From an uncultured Actinomycetes bacterium (GTDB taxonomy: Bacteria > Actinomycetota > Acidimicrobiia > Acidimicrobiales > Acidimicrobilacustridaceae), in the NCBI GenBank assembly GCA_937876315.1, contig CALEHQ010000025.1:1-43708 (forward strand): 43,708 nt of DNA, in the 5' to 3' direction. The notes beneath the pieces are model-generated. The model saw nothing but the letters and a program-made list of their open reading frames with translations, had not been told where the DNA came from and searched no databases. Position numbers and translations under genes: made by a program. Positions 14,958 to 24,100 of the stretch are shown piece after piece (position 1 is the stretch's first letter; each line of letters opens with the position of its first letter).

Positions 14958-16055
14958 ATGTCTCCGAGGCCGCTGTCTGCGATTGTGCTTGCCGCCGGTG
15001 AAGGCACACGTATGCGCTCGGCTCGCCCCAAGCCACTCCATCTGTTGTGCGGACGCGCAATGGTGCTCTACGTCTTGGATTCACTGGCTGGCGCTCAGGT
15101 CCGCCGTGCGGTGGTTGTCGTCGGTCACGGTGCCGAGCGGGTGACCAAGAAACTTCTTGACGCTGCTCCCGATGTCCCGCTCGAATTCGTGGAGCAGGAA
15201 GTGCAGCGGGGTACTGGCGATGCAGTGGGCGTTGCTCTGACCGCATTTAGTCCCGAGGAACTCGATGACCTCGATGCCGACATCATCGTGCTGCCCGGCG
15301 ATACGCCCTTGCTTCGCAGCGAAACAATCACCTCGCTTCTCGACATGCATCAACAAACTGATGCGGCGTGCACACTCCTCACTGCCCGAGTCGCCGATCC
15401 AACCGGCTATGGCCGAGTTGTGCGCGGTCGTGATGATCGCGTCGAACGAGTCGTCGAACAGTCCGATGCCTCCGAGGCTGAATTGGCCATCACCGAGGTC
15501 AACACGTCGATCTACTGCTTCCGGGCCAGCGTGCTTGGCCCAGCGCTTCGACGCATTACGCCTGAAAATGCGCAGGGCGAGTACTACCTCACCGATGTCG
15601 TCGAGGTGCTTGCCGGCGCGGGCTACAGGGTCTCAGCAGTGATTGCGGCCGATCCTGCAGATACCAATGGCGTCAATGATCGCCTTCAGTTGGCCGCAGC
15701 AGAAGCGGAATTACGCCGGCGGACCAACGAAGCCTGGATGCGCAAAGGCGTCACAATGGTCGACCCTGGCCGGACCTACGTCGACACAACAGTCGAACTC
15801 GCGGCCGATGTCACTCTTTTCCCCGACACGATCCTTCAAGGTTCCTGTGTGATTGGCGCCGGAACCGAGATCGGACCAAACACTCGACTTGTCGATTGTC
15901 GGGTTGGGGCTCGATCAGTTGTCGAGAATTCTGTTGGTCGAGGCGCTGAGATTGGAAACGACGTTCGCCTCGGACCATTTGCTGTCATCGAGGAAGGCGC
16001 CGTGATTTCTGACGGGGCGAGTCCCGGACCGTTCTACACTTCGACATCAGAATGA
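14958..16055 (+). CDS. glmU: GlmU-like UDP-GlcNAc pyrophosphorylase, acetyltransferase domain truncated
   Basis: GlmU normally makes UDP-GlcNAc in two steps, acetylating GlcN-1-P with a C-terminal left-handed beta-helix and adding UMP with the N-terminal domain. The uridyltransferase half is intact: LAAGEGTRMRSARPKP (11-26), EQEVQRGTGDAV, LPGDTPLL, ITEVNTSIY, and the GEYYLTDVVE segment. The protein ends at residue 365, about 90-110 short of usual GlmU, shortly after entering the beta-helix (RLGPFAVIEEGAV). The catalytic His and acetyl-CoA-binding coils are missing. Its stop overlaps an ATG of prs, leaving no room for a frameshifted remainder. The acetylation must be done by another protein if this is the cell's only GlmU. 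Confidence 0.93.
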   Translation: MSPRPLSAIVLAAGEGTRMRSARPKPLHLLCGRAMVLYVLDSLAGAQVRRAVVVVGHGAERVTKKLLDAAPDVPLEFVEQEVQRGTGDAVGVALTAFSPEELDDLDADIIVLPGDTPLLRSETITSLLDMHQQTDAACTLLTARVADPTGYGRVVRGRDDRVERVVEQSDASEAELAITEVNTSIYCFRASVLGPALRRITPENAQGEYYLTDVVEVLAGAGYRVSAVIAADPADTNGVNDRLQLAAAEAELRRRTNEAWMRKGVTMVDPGRTYVDTTVELAADVTLFPDTILQGSCVIGAGTEIGPNTRLVDCRVGARSVVENSVGRGAEIGNDVRLGPFAVIEEGAVISDGASPGPFYTSTSE

Positions 16056-16084
16056 CCAATCAAAGAGCCGGCGAAAGAAACCGA

Positions 16085-17065
16085 ATGGAACTCGTCACCA
16101 AGAAGCGGCTGCATATCGTCTCCGGTCGGGCCAACCTTCCGCTCGCAGAAGAGATTGCCGAACGCCTCGGTGTTGAACTGGGCGATGCGAATCTTGCCGA
16201 ATTCGCGAACGGCGAACTTCATACTCGATTCGGAGAATCAGTCCGCGGTACAGACGTATTCATCATCCAATCGCATGTCAGCTCCGGGCGAATGAGCGTG
16301 AACGACGCGATCATGGAACAACTGATCATGGTCGATGCAGCAAAACGTGCCTCAGCCAAACGCATTACTGCGGTTGCCCCCTTCTATGGCTACGCCCGTC
16401 AGGACCGAAAGTCCGAAGGTCGCGAACCCATCACGGCAAAGTTGATCGCCAACATGTTCAAGGCTGCCGGTGCAAAGCGGCTGATTTCTGTCGATCTGCA
16501 CTCAGGCCAGATCCAAGGATTCTTCGATGGTCCGGTCGACCATCTCACGGCAATGCCCGTACTTGTCGATTACATGGCGGGTCTTGGCGAGGACCTCGTG
16601 ATCGTTTCGCCTGATGCTGGCCGTGTGAAAGTCGCTGAGCGATACGCCAACCAATTGCATGCCGATCTCGCCATCGTGCACAAGCGGCGCGTCAAGGGTC
16701 TGAAGAACACTGTCGAAGCTCGTGATGTGGTTGGCGAGGTCGATGGTCGTATTTGCGTACTTATCGACGACATGATCGATACCGGCGGAACCATCGTTGC
16801 TGCAGCTGAGCAACTCAAAGCGCGCGGTGCGACTGAAATCTATGCAGCCTGTACCCACGGCGTCTTTAGTGGTCCGGCAATTCAGCGGCTGAACGATTCG
16901 TGTATCTCGAAGGTTGTGATGACCAACACCTTGCCGCTGCCGCCCGAGAAGCAGTCGGACAAGATCGAAGTGCTTTCCGTTGCCGGAATCATCGCCGATG
17001 CGATCGATGCGGTCTTTGAAGACACCTCGGTCAGCGAAATCTTCGACGGGCACAACCAAAGCTGA
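16085..17065 (+). CDS. prs: Ribose-phosphate pyrophosphokinase (PRPP synthetase)
   Basis: Prs makes PRPP from ribose-5-phosphate and ATP for nucleotide, His and Trp synthesis. With this start the protein has 326 residues. Class I features include SGRANLPLAEEIAERLG, the flexible ATP site YGYARQDRKS, DLHSGQIQGFF, VSPDAGRVK and the PRPP-binding VLIDDMIDTGGT. I chose ATG 16085 because MELVTKKR directly precedes the conserved fold. An in-frame ATG at 16052 overlapping the glmU stop (ATGA) would add 11 residues and is a realistic alternative. It is cotranscribed with glmU. Confidence 0.96.
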   Translation: MELVTKKRLHIVSGRANLPLAEEIAERLGVELGDANLAEFANGELHTRFGESVRGTDVFIIQSHVSSGRMSVNDAIMEQLIMVDAAKRASAKRITAVAPFYGYARQDRKSEGREPITAKLIANMFKAAGAKRLISVDLHSGQIQGFFDGPVDHLTAMPVLVDYMAGLGEDLVIVSPDAGRVKVAERYANQLHADLAIVHKRRVKGLKNTVEARDVVGEVDGRICVLIDDMIDTGGTIVAAAEQLKARGATEIYAACTHGVFSGPAIQRLNDSCISKVVMTNTLPLPPEKQSDKIEVLSVAGIIADAIDAVFEDTSVSEIFDGHNQS

Positions 17066-17195
17066 GCATCCAGAAACGAGGGATGATCAGTTCTCTCGGG
17101 CGAAGATGATGGGCGATGGCCGCATCTCTCAGGGGAGTAGGTGGACCGATGGAGCCCTCGTTCGGAGCGAGTTCGCCTTCTCGGGGGCGGATCGG

Positions 17196-17201
17196 TAGGA
17201 T
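17196..17201 (+). promoter_or_regulatory. Putative -10 box (TAGGAT) of rplY
   Basis: TAGGAT is the best -10 candidate in the 201-bp prs-rplY gap (17066-17266). It predicts a leader of about 60 nt containing the AGGAG ribosome-binding site at 17253-17257. Nothing else is recognised in this gap. Confidence 0.4.
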
Positions 17202-17266
17202 TGCCACCCGTTTCACGAACGTCAGCCGACGGCGCGCCTCAGCGCTGCCTCCAGGAGCACCGAATT

Positions 17267-17926
17267 ATGGCCATCACCCTCACCGCCTCAACCGGACGTA
17301 GTGCCGGTTCTCGTTCTTCGACCCGCATGCGGACCGACGGTCTCGTGCCTGCGGTCGTTTACGGCCTTGGCCGCGATTCGGTTGCTGTTTCGGTTCCGTG
17401 GCCCGATCTTCGTCGTGCGCTTAAGACCGAAGCTGGTCTCAACGCTCTTATCACTCTCGACGTTGATGGCCAGAAGGACCTCGCCATCATCAAAGATCTT
17501 CAGCGACATCCGATTCGTCGCAATGTCCTGCACGTTGATTTCCTTCGTGTTGATCCCGACGCAGGCGTTTCCGTTGAAGTTCCGCTTGTCCTCGTTGGCG
17601 AAGCCAAGAAGGTTGAAGGCCGTCGAGGCATTGTTGATCAGCCGCTCAAGTCCCTCACCGTCACCGCAAAGCCGGCCGACATTCCGAGCCTTATCGAAAT
17701 CGACATCACCGACCTCGACGTCGGCGACTCGATCACCGTTGCGACGCTCACCCTTCCAGCCGGCGTGACAACCGACATCGAAGACAGCATCCAGCTGGTT
17801 CTTGGCCTTGCTACTCGCTTCTCAGTGGAAGACGGCGCGACCGAGGGTGAAGCTGGCGAAGGCGCGCCGGCCGAGGGTGCTGCCGAGGGCGACGCCGAGG
17901 GTGCTGCCGAGGGCGACGCCGAGTAA
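17267..17926 (+). CDS. rplY: 50S ribosomal protein bL25 (Ctc form)
   Basis: bL25/Ctc binds 5S rRNA. The 219-residue long form has an N-terminal 5S-binding domain (about 1-95, with RTDGLVPAVVYG and DLQRHPIRRNVLHVDF) and a C-terminal beta domain (VSVEVPLVLVGEAKKVEGRRG through GVTTDIEDSIQLVL). The tail of about 30 residues is acidic Glu/Gly/Ala, encoded in part by two perfect 24-bp repeats. ATG 17267 follows AGGAG. pth starts on the very next base after the stop, the usual rplY-pth pairing. Confidence 0.96.
   Translation: MAITLTASTGRSAGSRSSTRMRTDGLVPAVVYGLGRDSVAVSVPWPDLRRALKTEAGLNALITLDVDGQKDLAIIKDLQRHPIRRNVLHVDFLRVDPDAGVSVEVPLVLVGEAKKVEGRRGIVDQPLKSLTVTAKPADIPSLIEIDITDLDVGDSITVATLTLPAGVTTDIEDSIQLVLGLATRFSVEDGATEGEAGEGAPAEGAAEGDAEGAAEGDAE
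17873..17920. repeat. Two perfect 24-bp repeats in the rplY tail
   Basis: Identical 24-bp units at 17873-17896 and 17897-17920 encode EGAAEGDA twice. In-frame expansion or contraction would change only the length of the acidic bL25 tail. Confidence 0.85.
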
Positions 17927-18550
17927 GTGGCATTTGGCGGCAGGGGCGGCATTCGTCCCCGACGCGGCACGCCGGCCGACGTTCTTGTCGTAGGTCTCGG
18001 CAATCCAGGAAGCGAATACGACGGGACGCGCCACAACGTGGGCTTTGCCGTTATCGACCTTCTTGAGCGGCGCCATAACGGCCGCTTGAAGTCGGGCAAG
18101 GAACGCGCGCTTGTTGACGAGGTTCATATTGGTCAAAAGCGTGTCGCTCTGGCGAAGCCGACAACGTTCATGAATCTTTCGGGCGAGTCAGTCTCACCAC
18201 TTGTGCGTCGTTTCGGTATTGAGGAAGCGTCAAGACTGGTAATTGTTCACGACGAACTCGATCTGCCGACTGGAATTGTTCGCGTGAAGATCGGCGGTGG
18301 GCTGGCAGGCCATAACGGGCTTCGGTCGATCAAAGCTCATCTCCATGATGACGCGTTTGTGCGAGTCCGGATTGGTGTGGGGAAACCGCCGAGCAAAGAA
18401 GGTGGCGCTGATCACGTCTTGAAACGTGTAGGGAAAGCCGATCGTGAAGCACTCGACGTCGCAATTGAAGTAGCGGCCGATGCAGTTGAACTCATCGTGA
18501 GCGATGGTCCCGATTCGGCGATGAACCGCGTAAATGCTCGAGCGTCGTAG
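17927..18550 (+). CDS. pth: Peptidyl-tRNA hydrolase
   Basis: Pth releases peptides from prematurely dissociated peptidyl-tRNA. The 207-residue enzyme shows VVGLGNPGSEYDGTRHNVGF with the catalytic His, KPTTFMNLSGESV, VIVHDELDLPTG with the catalytic Asp, and GGGLAGHNGLRSI. It starts at a GTG immediately after the rplY TAA, with about 16 extra N-terminal residues (basic, Gly/Arg-rich) before the conserved domain. Translation is probably coupled to rplY. It is convergent with the OB-fold gene. Confidence 0.95.
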   Translation: MAFGGRGGIRPRRGTPADVLVVGLGNPGSEYDGTRHNVGFAVIDLLERRHNGRLKSGKERALVDEVHIGQKRVALAKPTTFMNLSGESVSPLVRRFGIEEASRLVIVHDELDLPTGIVRVKIGGGLAGHNGLRSIKAHLHDDAFVRVRIGVGKPPSKEGGADHVLKRVGKADREALDVAIEVAADAVELIVSDGPDSAMNRVNARAS

Positions 18551-18563
18551 GCTCCTGGCGGAC

Positions 18564-18950
18564 CTAGTACGGCAACTCAACCTGACGAGGTAGGAGTTGG
18601 TAGGCAGGATTGAGAATCGTAAGTAGTCGATGGTGCTCACTTGTCATGCCTTCGACGATGAGGTGAGTGCCGAGGTGGACACCACCCAAGGTGCGACGGC
18701 CGAGGAACACCACGGTGATGCCGCCAGTTTCGTCGGCAAGCGTAAGTTCAAGGCTCGCGACCTGATCAGCCCACGGTTGCACCCGAAGCGCTTTGACTCG
18801 GCCCGCAACTTTGACCTTTTCTCGCCACTTCACATCGGCAATCGGCATAACGCCAGCGAGAGAGCGAGCCCCGAGGTCAGCGAACTGTCGTTTGGTCTGA
18901 TCAATGCGCTCTTTCTCGAGACGCTTTGCGCTACCGGAGAAAAGCCCCAT
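18564..18950 (-). CDS. OB-fold nucleic-acid-binding domain protein
   Basis: This small (128-residue) protein has a basic N-terminal helix followed by an OB-fold, seen in VKVAGRVKALRVQPWADQVASLELTLADETGGITVVFLG and LIVEGMTSEHHRLLTILNPAY. Similar actinobacterial proteins are encoded near potassium uptake genes (for example the Rv2690c-Rv2694c region of M. tuberculosis), and here it lies 1 nt after the KimA-like gene on the same strand. Its function is unknown. It is convergent with pth. Confidence 0.85.
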   Translation of the reverse strand: MGLFSGSAKRLEKERIDQTKRQFADLGARSLAGVMPIADVKWREKVKVAGRVKALRVQPWADQVASLELTLADETGGITVVFLGRRTLGGVHLGTHLIVEGMTSEHHRLLTILNPAYQLLPRQVELPY

Positions 18951-18951
18951 C

Positions 18952-20973
18952 TCAGTGGCGAATGCCTGTTGTGCCCGACATCGAACCGGTCTCGACCTTA
19001 TGGATGTGCTGACCTTTCGATGTTCTCGTCAAGTGGTAGGGAACAAAGGTCACGTTTGCATGCGGAACGTCGGCAAGCGCTTTGGCAATGCCGTCGGCGG
19101 AGTGATCATGAAGGAGTCGATGCCATGCCGAGCGGTACTCACGACGGGGGATGAGAACCGTCACTTCGGTTTCGCCATCGGCCGCCAGTTCGGTAACAAC
19201 CTCAAGGACGGTTCGGTTGATTCTTCGATCGGGGCATTCGCGAATATCAAGAGAAATTTGCTTGAGCGGTAAATTGCTCCACTCTTTTAAAAGTTCTTGT
19301 GCGTGTTGTTCATCGACGGCGATGTGAACGGCATCAAGTCGATCTGGATGCAGCGTGCGGGCGTACTGAATTGCGCGAGCAGAGGTGCGATCGATTTTGT
19401 CGATGAGTACAACGACGGCATGACGCTTGAGGATGGGGGCGGTGGCAGCAAGGGTCGCGTCTTCTGCGAGTTCGGTCTTTTCCGCCTCGTATTGGTGATT
19501 GAGGCGGACGACGACCCATACGAAGATTGGTATCATCACAAGGATTACCCACGCGCCGTCAAGGAATTTGGTTGCGCTAATGACCACCGTAACGACCGCA
19601 GTCACTACCGCTCCAACCCCATTAATCAAGAGCCCGGTCCTCCATCCTTGCTCCTTCAAGCGGATGTGGCGACGGGCCATGCCCGCCTGGGACAAGGTGA
19701 AACTGAGGAATACGCCGATTGCATAAAGCGGGATGAGGCGACTCACGCTGGCGCCAAGAATGATGACGAGTACGGCAGCCATAGCGGCGAGCGTCAAAAT
19801 TCCGTTGCTGTACACCAGTCGATGACCGCGTTTAGTCAACTGTCGCGGCATGAATGAATCTTCGGCTTGAAAGCTGGCGAGCCGAGGGAAGTCGGCAAAC
19901 CCTGTATTGGCGGCCATGATCAGGATAAACATCGTCGCGAACTGCGTAAAGACGAACATCAGTCGGCCAAGTCCAGAACTGCCGTACACGCCCTCGGCGA
20001 TCTGGGCAATGACGGTCTTGCCCGCCACAGGAATGGTGTGGAGTTCCGAGGCGAGCCACGAAATGCCGACGAACATGAGTCCGAGCATCGTTCCCATGAT
20101 GACAAGTGTCTGTGCCGCGTTTTTCCACGATGGTTCACGAAAGGCGGGAACGCCATTGGAAATAGCCTCAACGCCCGTAACAGCGGCGCCACCCGAGGCG
20201 AACGCGTGCAGGATGAGGAACCATCCAACCGCACTCATGCCGACTGCTTCGTGCGCCTGTTCAGGGTTCATCTCCTCGATAGAAATCTGATCAAGGCCGC
20301 CACCGAATCCTGCCTTAAACAGCCCGTAGCCGATCATGAGGGCCATAGCGACGACGAACGCGTAGGTCGGGACGGCAAAAATGCGTCCTGATTCCTTCGC
20401 ACCTCGGAGGTTGCCGAGCGCAACAATTGTGATGAAGGAGAGAGCGATGAAGATTCGGTAGGGATAGAGCTCTGAGAAAACGGAGTAGAGGGCAGCGGTT
20501 CCGGCCGACGCCGAAACGGCAACCACCAAGATGTAATCGGTAAGCAGAGAAACGCCGGCCACTTGAGCAGGAAGCACGCCAAGATTGTCTTTGGTAACGA
20601 TGTAGGCGCCGCCGGCGGACGGATAGGCCTTGATCGTTTGCCGATAGCTCAAAATCAGGATGATCAATACACCGATCATTGCGAAAGTGATTGGCATTAC
20701 GAATTGGAATGCAACAAGGCCAATGCCTGCGAGCAGCAAGGTATGGAGGATCTCTTCTGTTGCGTACGCAGCTGATGAAAGGTTGTCCGAGGCAAAGACT
20801 GCGAGCGCCGTCGGTTTGCCGAGTCGTTCGTGTTCGAGTTGGTCGGTGTTCAGTGGGCGACCAAGCATTCGGTTCTTCAATCGAAACATCCGACTTTCAG
20901 GGATCGGTGTTCGAGAAGAGGGCGGTAGTGGCACCGGGCCGTCGGGGGAGGGACTCGCAGTTGGAGTTGTCAT
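18952..20973 (-). CDS. APC-superfamily permease, KimA-like potassium importer
   Basis: This 673-residue membrane protein has about 12 hydrophobic segments and a soluble C-terminal domain of about 150 residues. It aligns closely by eye with B. subtilis KimA (YdaO), a high-affinity potassium-proton symporter. Matching segments are LSSAAYATEEIL, LSYRQTIKAYPSAGGAYIV, TGVEAISNGVPAF, AANTGFADFPRL, RLIPLYAIGVFLSFTLSQAG and a C-terminal domain ending VPYHL. KimA is controlled by c-di-AMP in Firmicutes. The first 30 residues are Pro/Ser-rich and may reflect an over-long start; a later start such as the ATG of MFRLKNRMLG is possible. It is cotranscribed with the OB-fold gene and divergent from mfd. Confidence 0.9.
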   Translation of the reverse strand: MTTPTASPSPDGPVPLPPSSRTPIPESRMFRLKNRMLGRPLNTDQLEHERLGKPTALAVFASDNLSSAAYATEEILHTLLLAGIGLVAFQFVMPITFAMIGVLIILILSYRQTIKAYPSAGGAYIVTKDNLGVLPAQVAGVSLLTDYILVVAVSASAGTAALYSVFSELYPYRIFIALSFITIVALGNLRGAKESGRIFAVPTYAFVVAMALMIGYGLFKAGFGGGLDQISIEEMNPEQAHEAVGMSAVGWFLILHAFASGGAAVTGVEAISNGVPAFREPSWKNAAQTLVIMGTMLGLMFVGISWLASELHTIPVAGKTVIAQIAEGVYGSSGLGRLMFVFTQFATMFILIMAANTGFADFPRLASFQAEDSFMPRQLTKRGHRLVYSNGILTLAAMAAVLVIILGASVSRLIPLYAIGVFLSFTLSQAGMARRHIRLKEQGWRTGLLINGVGAVVTAVVTVVISATKFLDGAWVILVMIPIFVWVVVRLNHQYEAEKTELAEDATLAATAPILKRHAVVVLIDKIDRTSARAIQYARTLHPDRLDAVHIAVDEQHAQELLKEWSNLPLKQISLDIRECPDRRINRTVLEVVTELAADGETEVTVLIPRREYRSAWHRLLHDHSADGIAKALADVPHANVTFVPYHLTRTSKGQHIHKVETGSMSGTTGIRH

Positions 20974-20996
20974 GGCCTATGTAGTTGACACCCGCA

Positions 20997-21025
20997 GGGT
21001 CACTAAGCGCAATCACCGGTGACCC
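20997..21025. promoter_or_regulatory. Inverted repeat upstream of the KimA-like gene
   Basis: GGGTCAC (20997-21003) and GTGACCC (21019-21025) form a 7-bp inverted repeat, and the right part contains the perfect palindrome TCACCGGTGA (21013-21022). It lies 24 nt upstream of the importer's ATG and could be an operator or a leader structure. It does not look like a c-di-AMP riboswitch. Confidence 0.4.
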
Positions 21026-21106
21026 GAATCCCAGTGCCGAAACCTGAACAGGTCAAGTGACGGGTGAGGCCAGGCGGGTGAGCAAGGTGTCAGCCGAGCG
21101 GGTGGC

Positions 21107-21145
21107 TAGCCTTCAACCCTCACCCCCGGCACACTCTGTGCCGGG
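21107..21145 (+). promoter_or_regulatory. mfd -10 box (TAGCCT) and 9-bp leader hairpin
   Basis: TAGCCT (21107-21112) predicts a transcription start near 21119. Just after it, 21125-21145 forms a perfect 9-bp stem (CCCGGCACA with TGTGCCGGG) around a 3-nt loop. The hairpin lies 24 nt before the mfd ATG and has no U-tract, so it looks like a 5'-leader structure rather than a terminator. Confidence 0.5.
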
Positions 21146-21169
21146 CGTACGCGCGTGTCCTGAGGTCCC

Positions 21170-24100
21170 ATGGCTCTGTCCGATCTGATCCCGATGATGG
21201 CCGATGAGCCTGCGCTCATCTCGATCTTGGGACGTCGTGAAGGCTCCATCGTCATCCCGGAACCAGCCCGAGCCATCACGATTTCCTCACTGGTTGAGCG
21301 GGCTGAGCGTCGACCAGTGGTGGTGGGCGTACCTACAACCGCAGAAGCTGAGCGTCTCGTGCGTGACCTCGCTGCGTTTCTAGGTCCCGATGAGGTGGAG
21401 CTATTCCCCGCATGGGAAACACTCCCATTCGAACGGGTGAGTCCCGCGATCGACACGATGGGCCGGCGCTCACGGGTGCTGTGGCGACTCCACGAACCCG
21501 AACGAGCCCCAGCAGTGATCGTGGCTCCGGTCCGCGCGCTTGTCCAGCGTCTAGGCCCTCACGTCGGTGAAATCGAACCCATCACAATTGGTGTTGGCGA
21601 CGTTGCTGATCCTGTTGAACTCATCGAGCAACTTGTGAGATTCGGCTATCGACGCGAAGTCCAGGTGGAACATCGTGGCGAGGTTGCGGTGCGCGGCTCA
21701 ATCGTCGACATCTACCCAAGCACGGCTGATGCACCCATTCGTATTGATCTGTGGGGCGATGAAGTTGACCGCCTCACCGAGTTTTCGATTGCCGATCAGC
21801 GAGCAACCGTTTCAGTGGCGGAAGCAACCTTTTTTCCCTGTCGAGAACTCCTTCCCACCGAGGAAGTGCGTGAACGTGCTGCAGCCCTCGTCGGAGCCCA
21901 GCCCTGGGGGCGGGAGCAGTGGGAGCGACTTTCTGAGGGCCAGATGTTCGATGGTATGGAGAGTTGGTTGCCATGGTTGGTCGATGACAACGCGGATGAC
22001 CCGGATGTTCTTTTTGATCTACTTCGAGATGACGCACAAATTCTGCTGATCGAACCGCGACGCATGCGCGATCGCGCTGGAGACATCCTCGCTGAGGAGC
22101 AAGACCTCGAGCAGTCGCTCTCGCGAACATGGGGGGCGGAAGGATCCTTTCCTCAGTTGCATGTTCCGTTTGAACGTCTTCTTGGCCGCACGGGAGCACC
22201 AATGTGGACAGTGCTTGATGTTCCCGATGCGCCCAGTACGCCGGTCGTCGGAGCATCGGGTTGGGATCCCGTTGTCGGCGACGGAAACCTCCTCGTCGAA
22301 CAATTACGTTCGATGCTGTCTGATGGTGCAACGGTTGTCGTAGCTGCTGACGGAAGCGGTTCAGCCGATCGGTTAGTGACGTTGCTCGGCGATCAAGGAA
22401 TTCACCTTTCATTTGATGAACGCGGACGTGAAGACCTTTCGACCCCAGGTGGACACGTTGTTGTTGCGCCACTCGAGCGTGGGGTTCGGTTGCCGCAGAT
22501 CGGACTTGCACTTCTCGCTGAATCTGATGTCACCGGCCGTCGTCGCGCTCATCGCCGTGCACGGCCGCGTAAGGCTGTAGCTCAAGGGCATTTCGACGAC
22601 CTCGCACCCGGAGACTTTGTCGTGCATTATCAGCACGGGGTAGGTCGGTACGGGGGAATGGTCAAGCGCGCAATCGGTGGAGTCGAGCGCGACTATCTCC
22701 TTCTTGAATATCGAGGTGACGACCGTCTGTATGTTCCAAGCGATCAAGTCGATGCGGTGCGGCCTTTCACTGGTAGCGATTCTCCCAGCCTGAGTCGCCT
22801 CGGCGGAGGTGAATGGCAAAAAAACAAAGCTCGGGTGCGCGAAGCGGTCACCGAGATCGCGCAGGAACTCGTGGTTCTCTACCAAAAGCGGATTCACGCT
22901 CCCGGTCACGCGTTCGCTCCTGATACCCCATGGCAGCATGAACTCGAAGAGTCCTTCCCCTACGAACTCACCCCCGATCAGAAGATTGCTATCGCCGATG
23001 TGAAAGCGGATATGGAAGGTGAGTCTCCGATGGATCGACTCGTTTGCGGCGATGTTGGTTTCGGAAAGACTGAAGTCGCAGTGCGAGCAGTCTTCAAGGC
23101 GGTCCAGGACGGAAAACAAGCAGCAGTGCTGGTGCCGACAACACTTCTTGCGCAACAGCATTTACAGACGTTTAGTGAACGATTCGCTGGTTATCCGGTT
23201 CGAGTCGAAATGCTCAGCCGCTTCTTGACGAATGCGCAGGCCAAAAAAGTGATTGCCGATCTCGAAACCGGCGATGTCGATGTTGTGATTGGAACGCACC
23301 GGCTCCTTGCTGATGGGTTGGCCTTCAAAGATCTCGGGCTCTTAGTTGTCGATGAAGAACAGCGATTCGGCGTTTCACACAAAGAATCCATCAAAGGACT
23401 CAAAGTTGGTGTCGATGTACTCACGCTTACGGCCACGCCAATTCCGAGAACACTTGAGATGAGTCTCACGGGTATTCGCGATCTCACCTTATTGAATACG
23501 CCGCCGAGCGAACGTCAGCCGATTCTCACGTATGTCGGTGAATACGACGAGCGCGCAGTGGTCGAAGCAATACGGCGTGAGTTGCTCCGCGAAGGTCAAG
23601 TCTTCTTTGTGCACAATCGTGTGCAGGACATCGAGCGCGTTGCGGCGCACCTTAGTGAGCTCGTACCTGAAGCGCGGATAGCTGTTGCTCATGGACAGAT
23701 GGACGAAGGAACGCTCGAGAAAGTTGTTCTCGATTTTTGGGAAGGCGCATTCGATGTACTCGTCTGTACCACCATCATCGAATCAGGTATTGATATGCCA
23801 ACGGTCAACACCTTGGTAGTTGATCGTGCCGATCTCCTTGGGCTTGGCCAACTTCACCAGCTTCGTGGGCGCGTCGGACGTTCAGGAAGTCGCGCGTATG
23901 CCTATTTGTTCTTTCCTCCGGAGCGAGCGCTTACCGAACAAGCCTTCGAGAGACTGCGCACGATCGGAGAAGCGACCGAGCTCGGCTCTGGTTTCCGTAT
24001 CGCGATGCGCGACCTCGAAATTCGAGGGGCGGGCAATTTGCTTGGCAGCGGACAAAGTGGCCACATCTCGTCTGTCGGATACGACCTCTATTGCCAGATG

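Noticed and set aside
14599-15246. 215-residue minus-strand ORF spanning bS22, tRNA-Gln and the glmU start
   Set aside because: It reads antisense through tRNA-Gln (the RGWCNWQHG translation is a tRNA artefact) and glmU; only its last 33 codons are the real bS22 gene.
16052-16085. Frameshift as the cause of the short GlmU
   Set aside because: The sequence right after the stop encodes Prs in all its conserved motifs; there is no space for the missing 90-110 residues in any frame.
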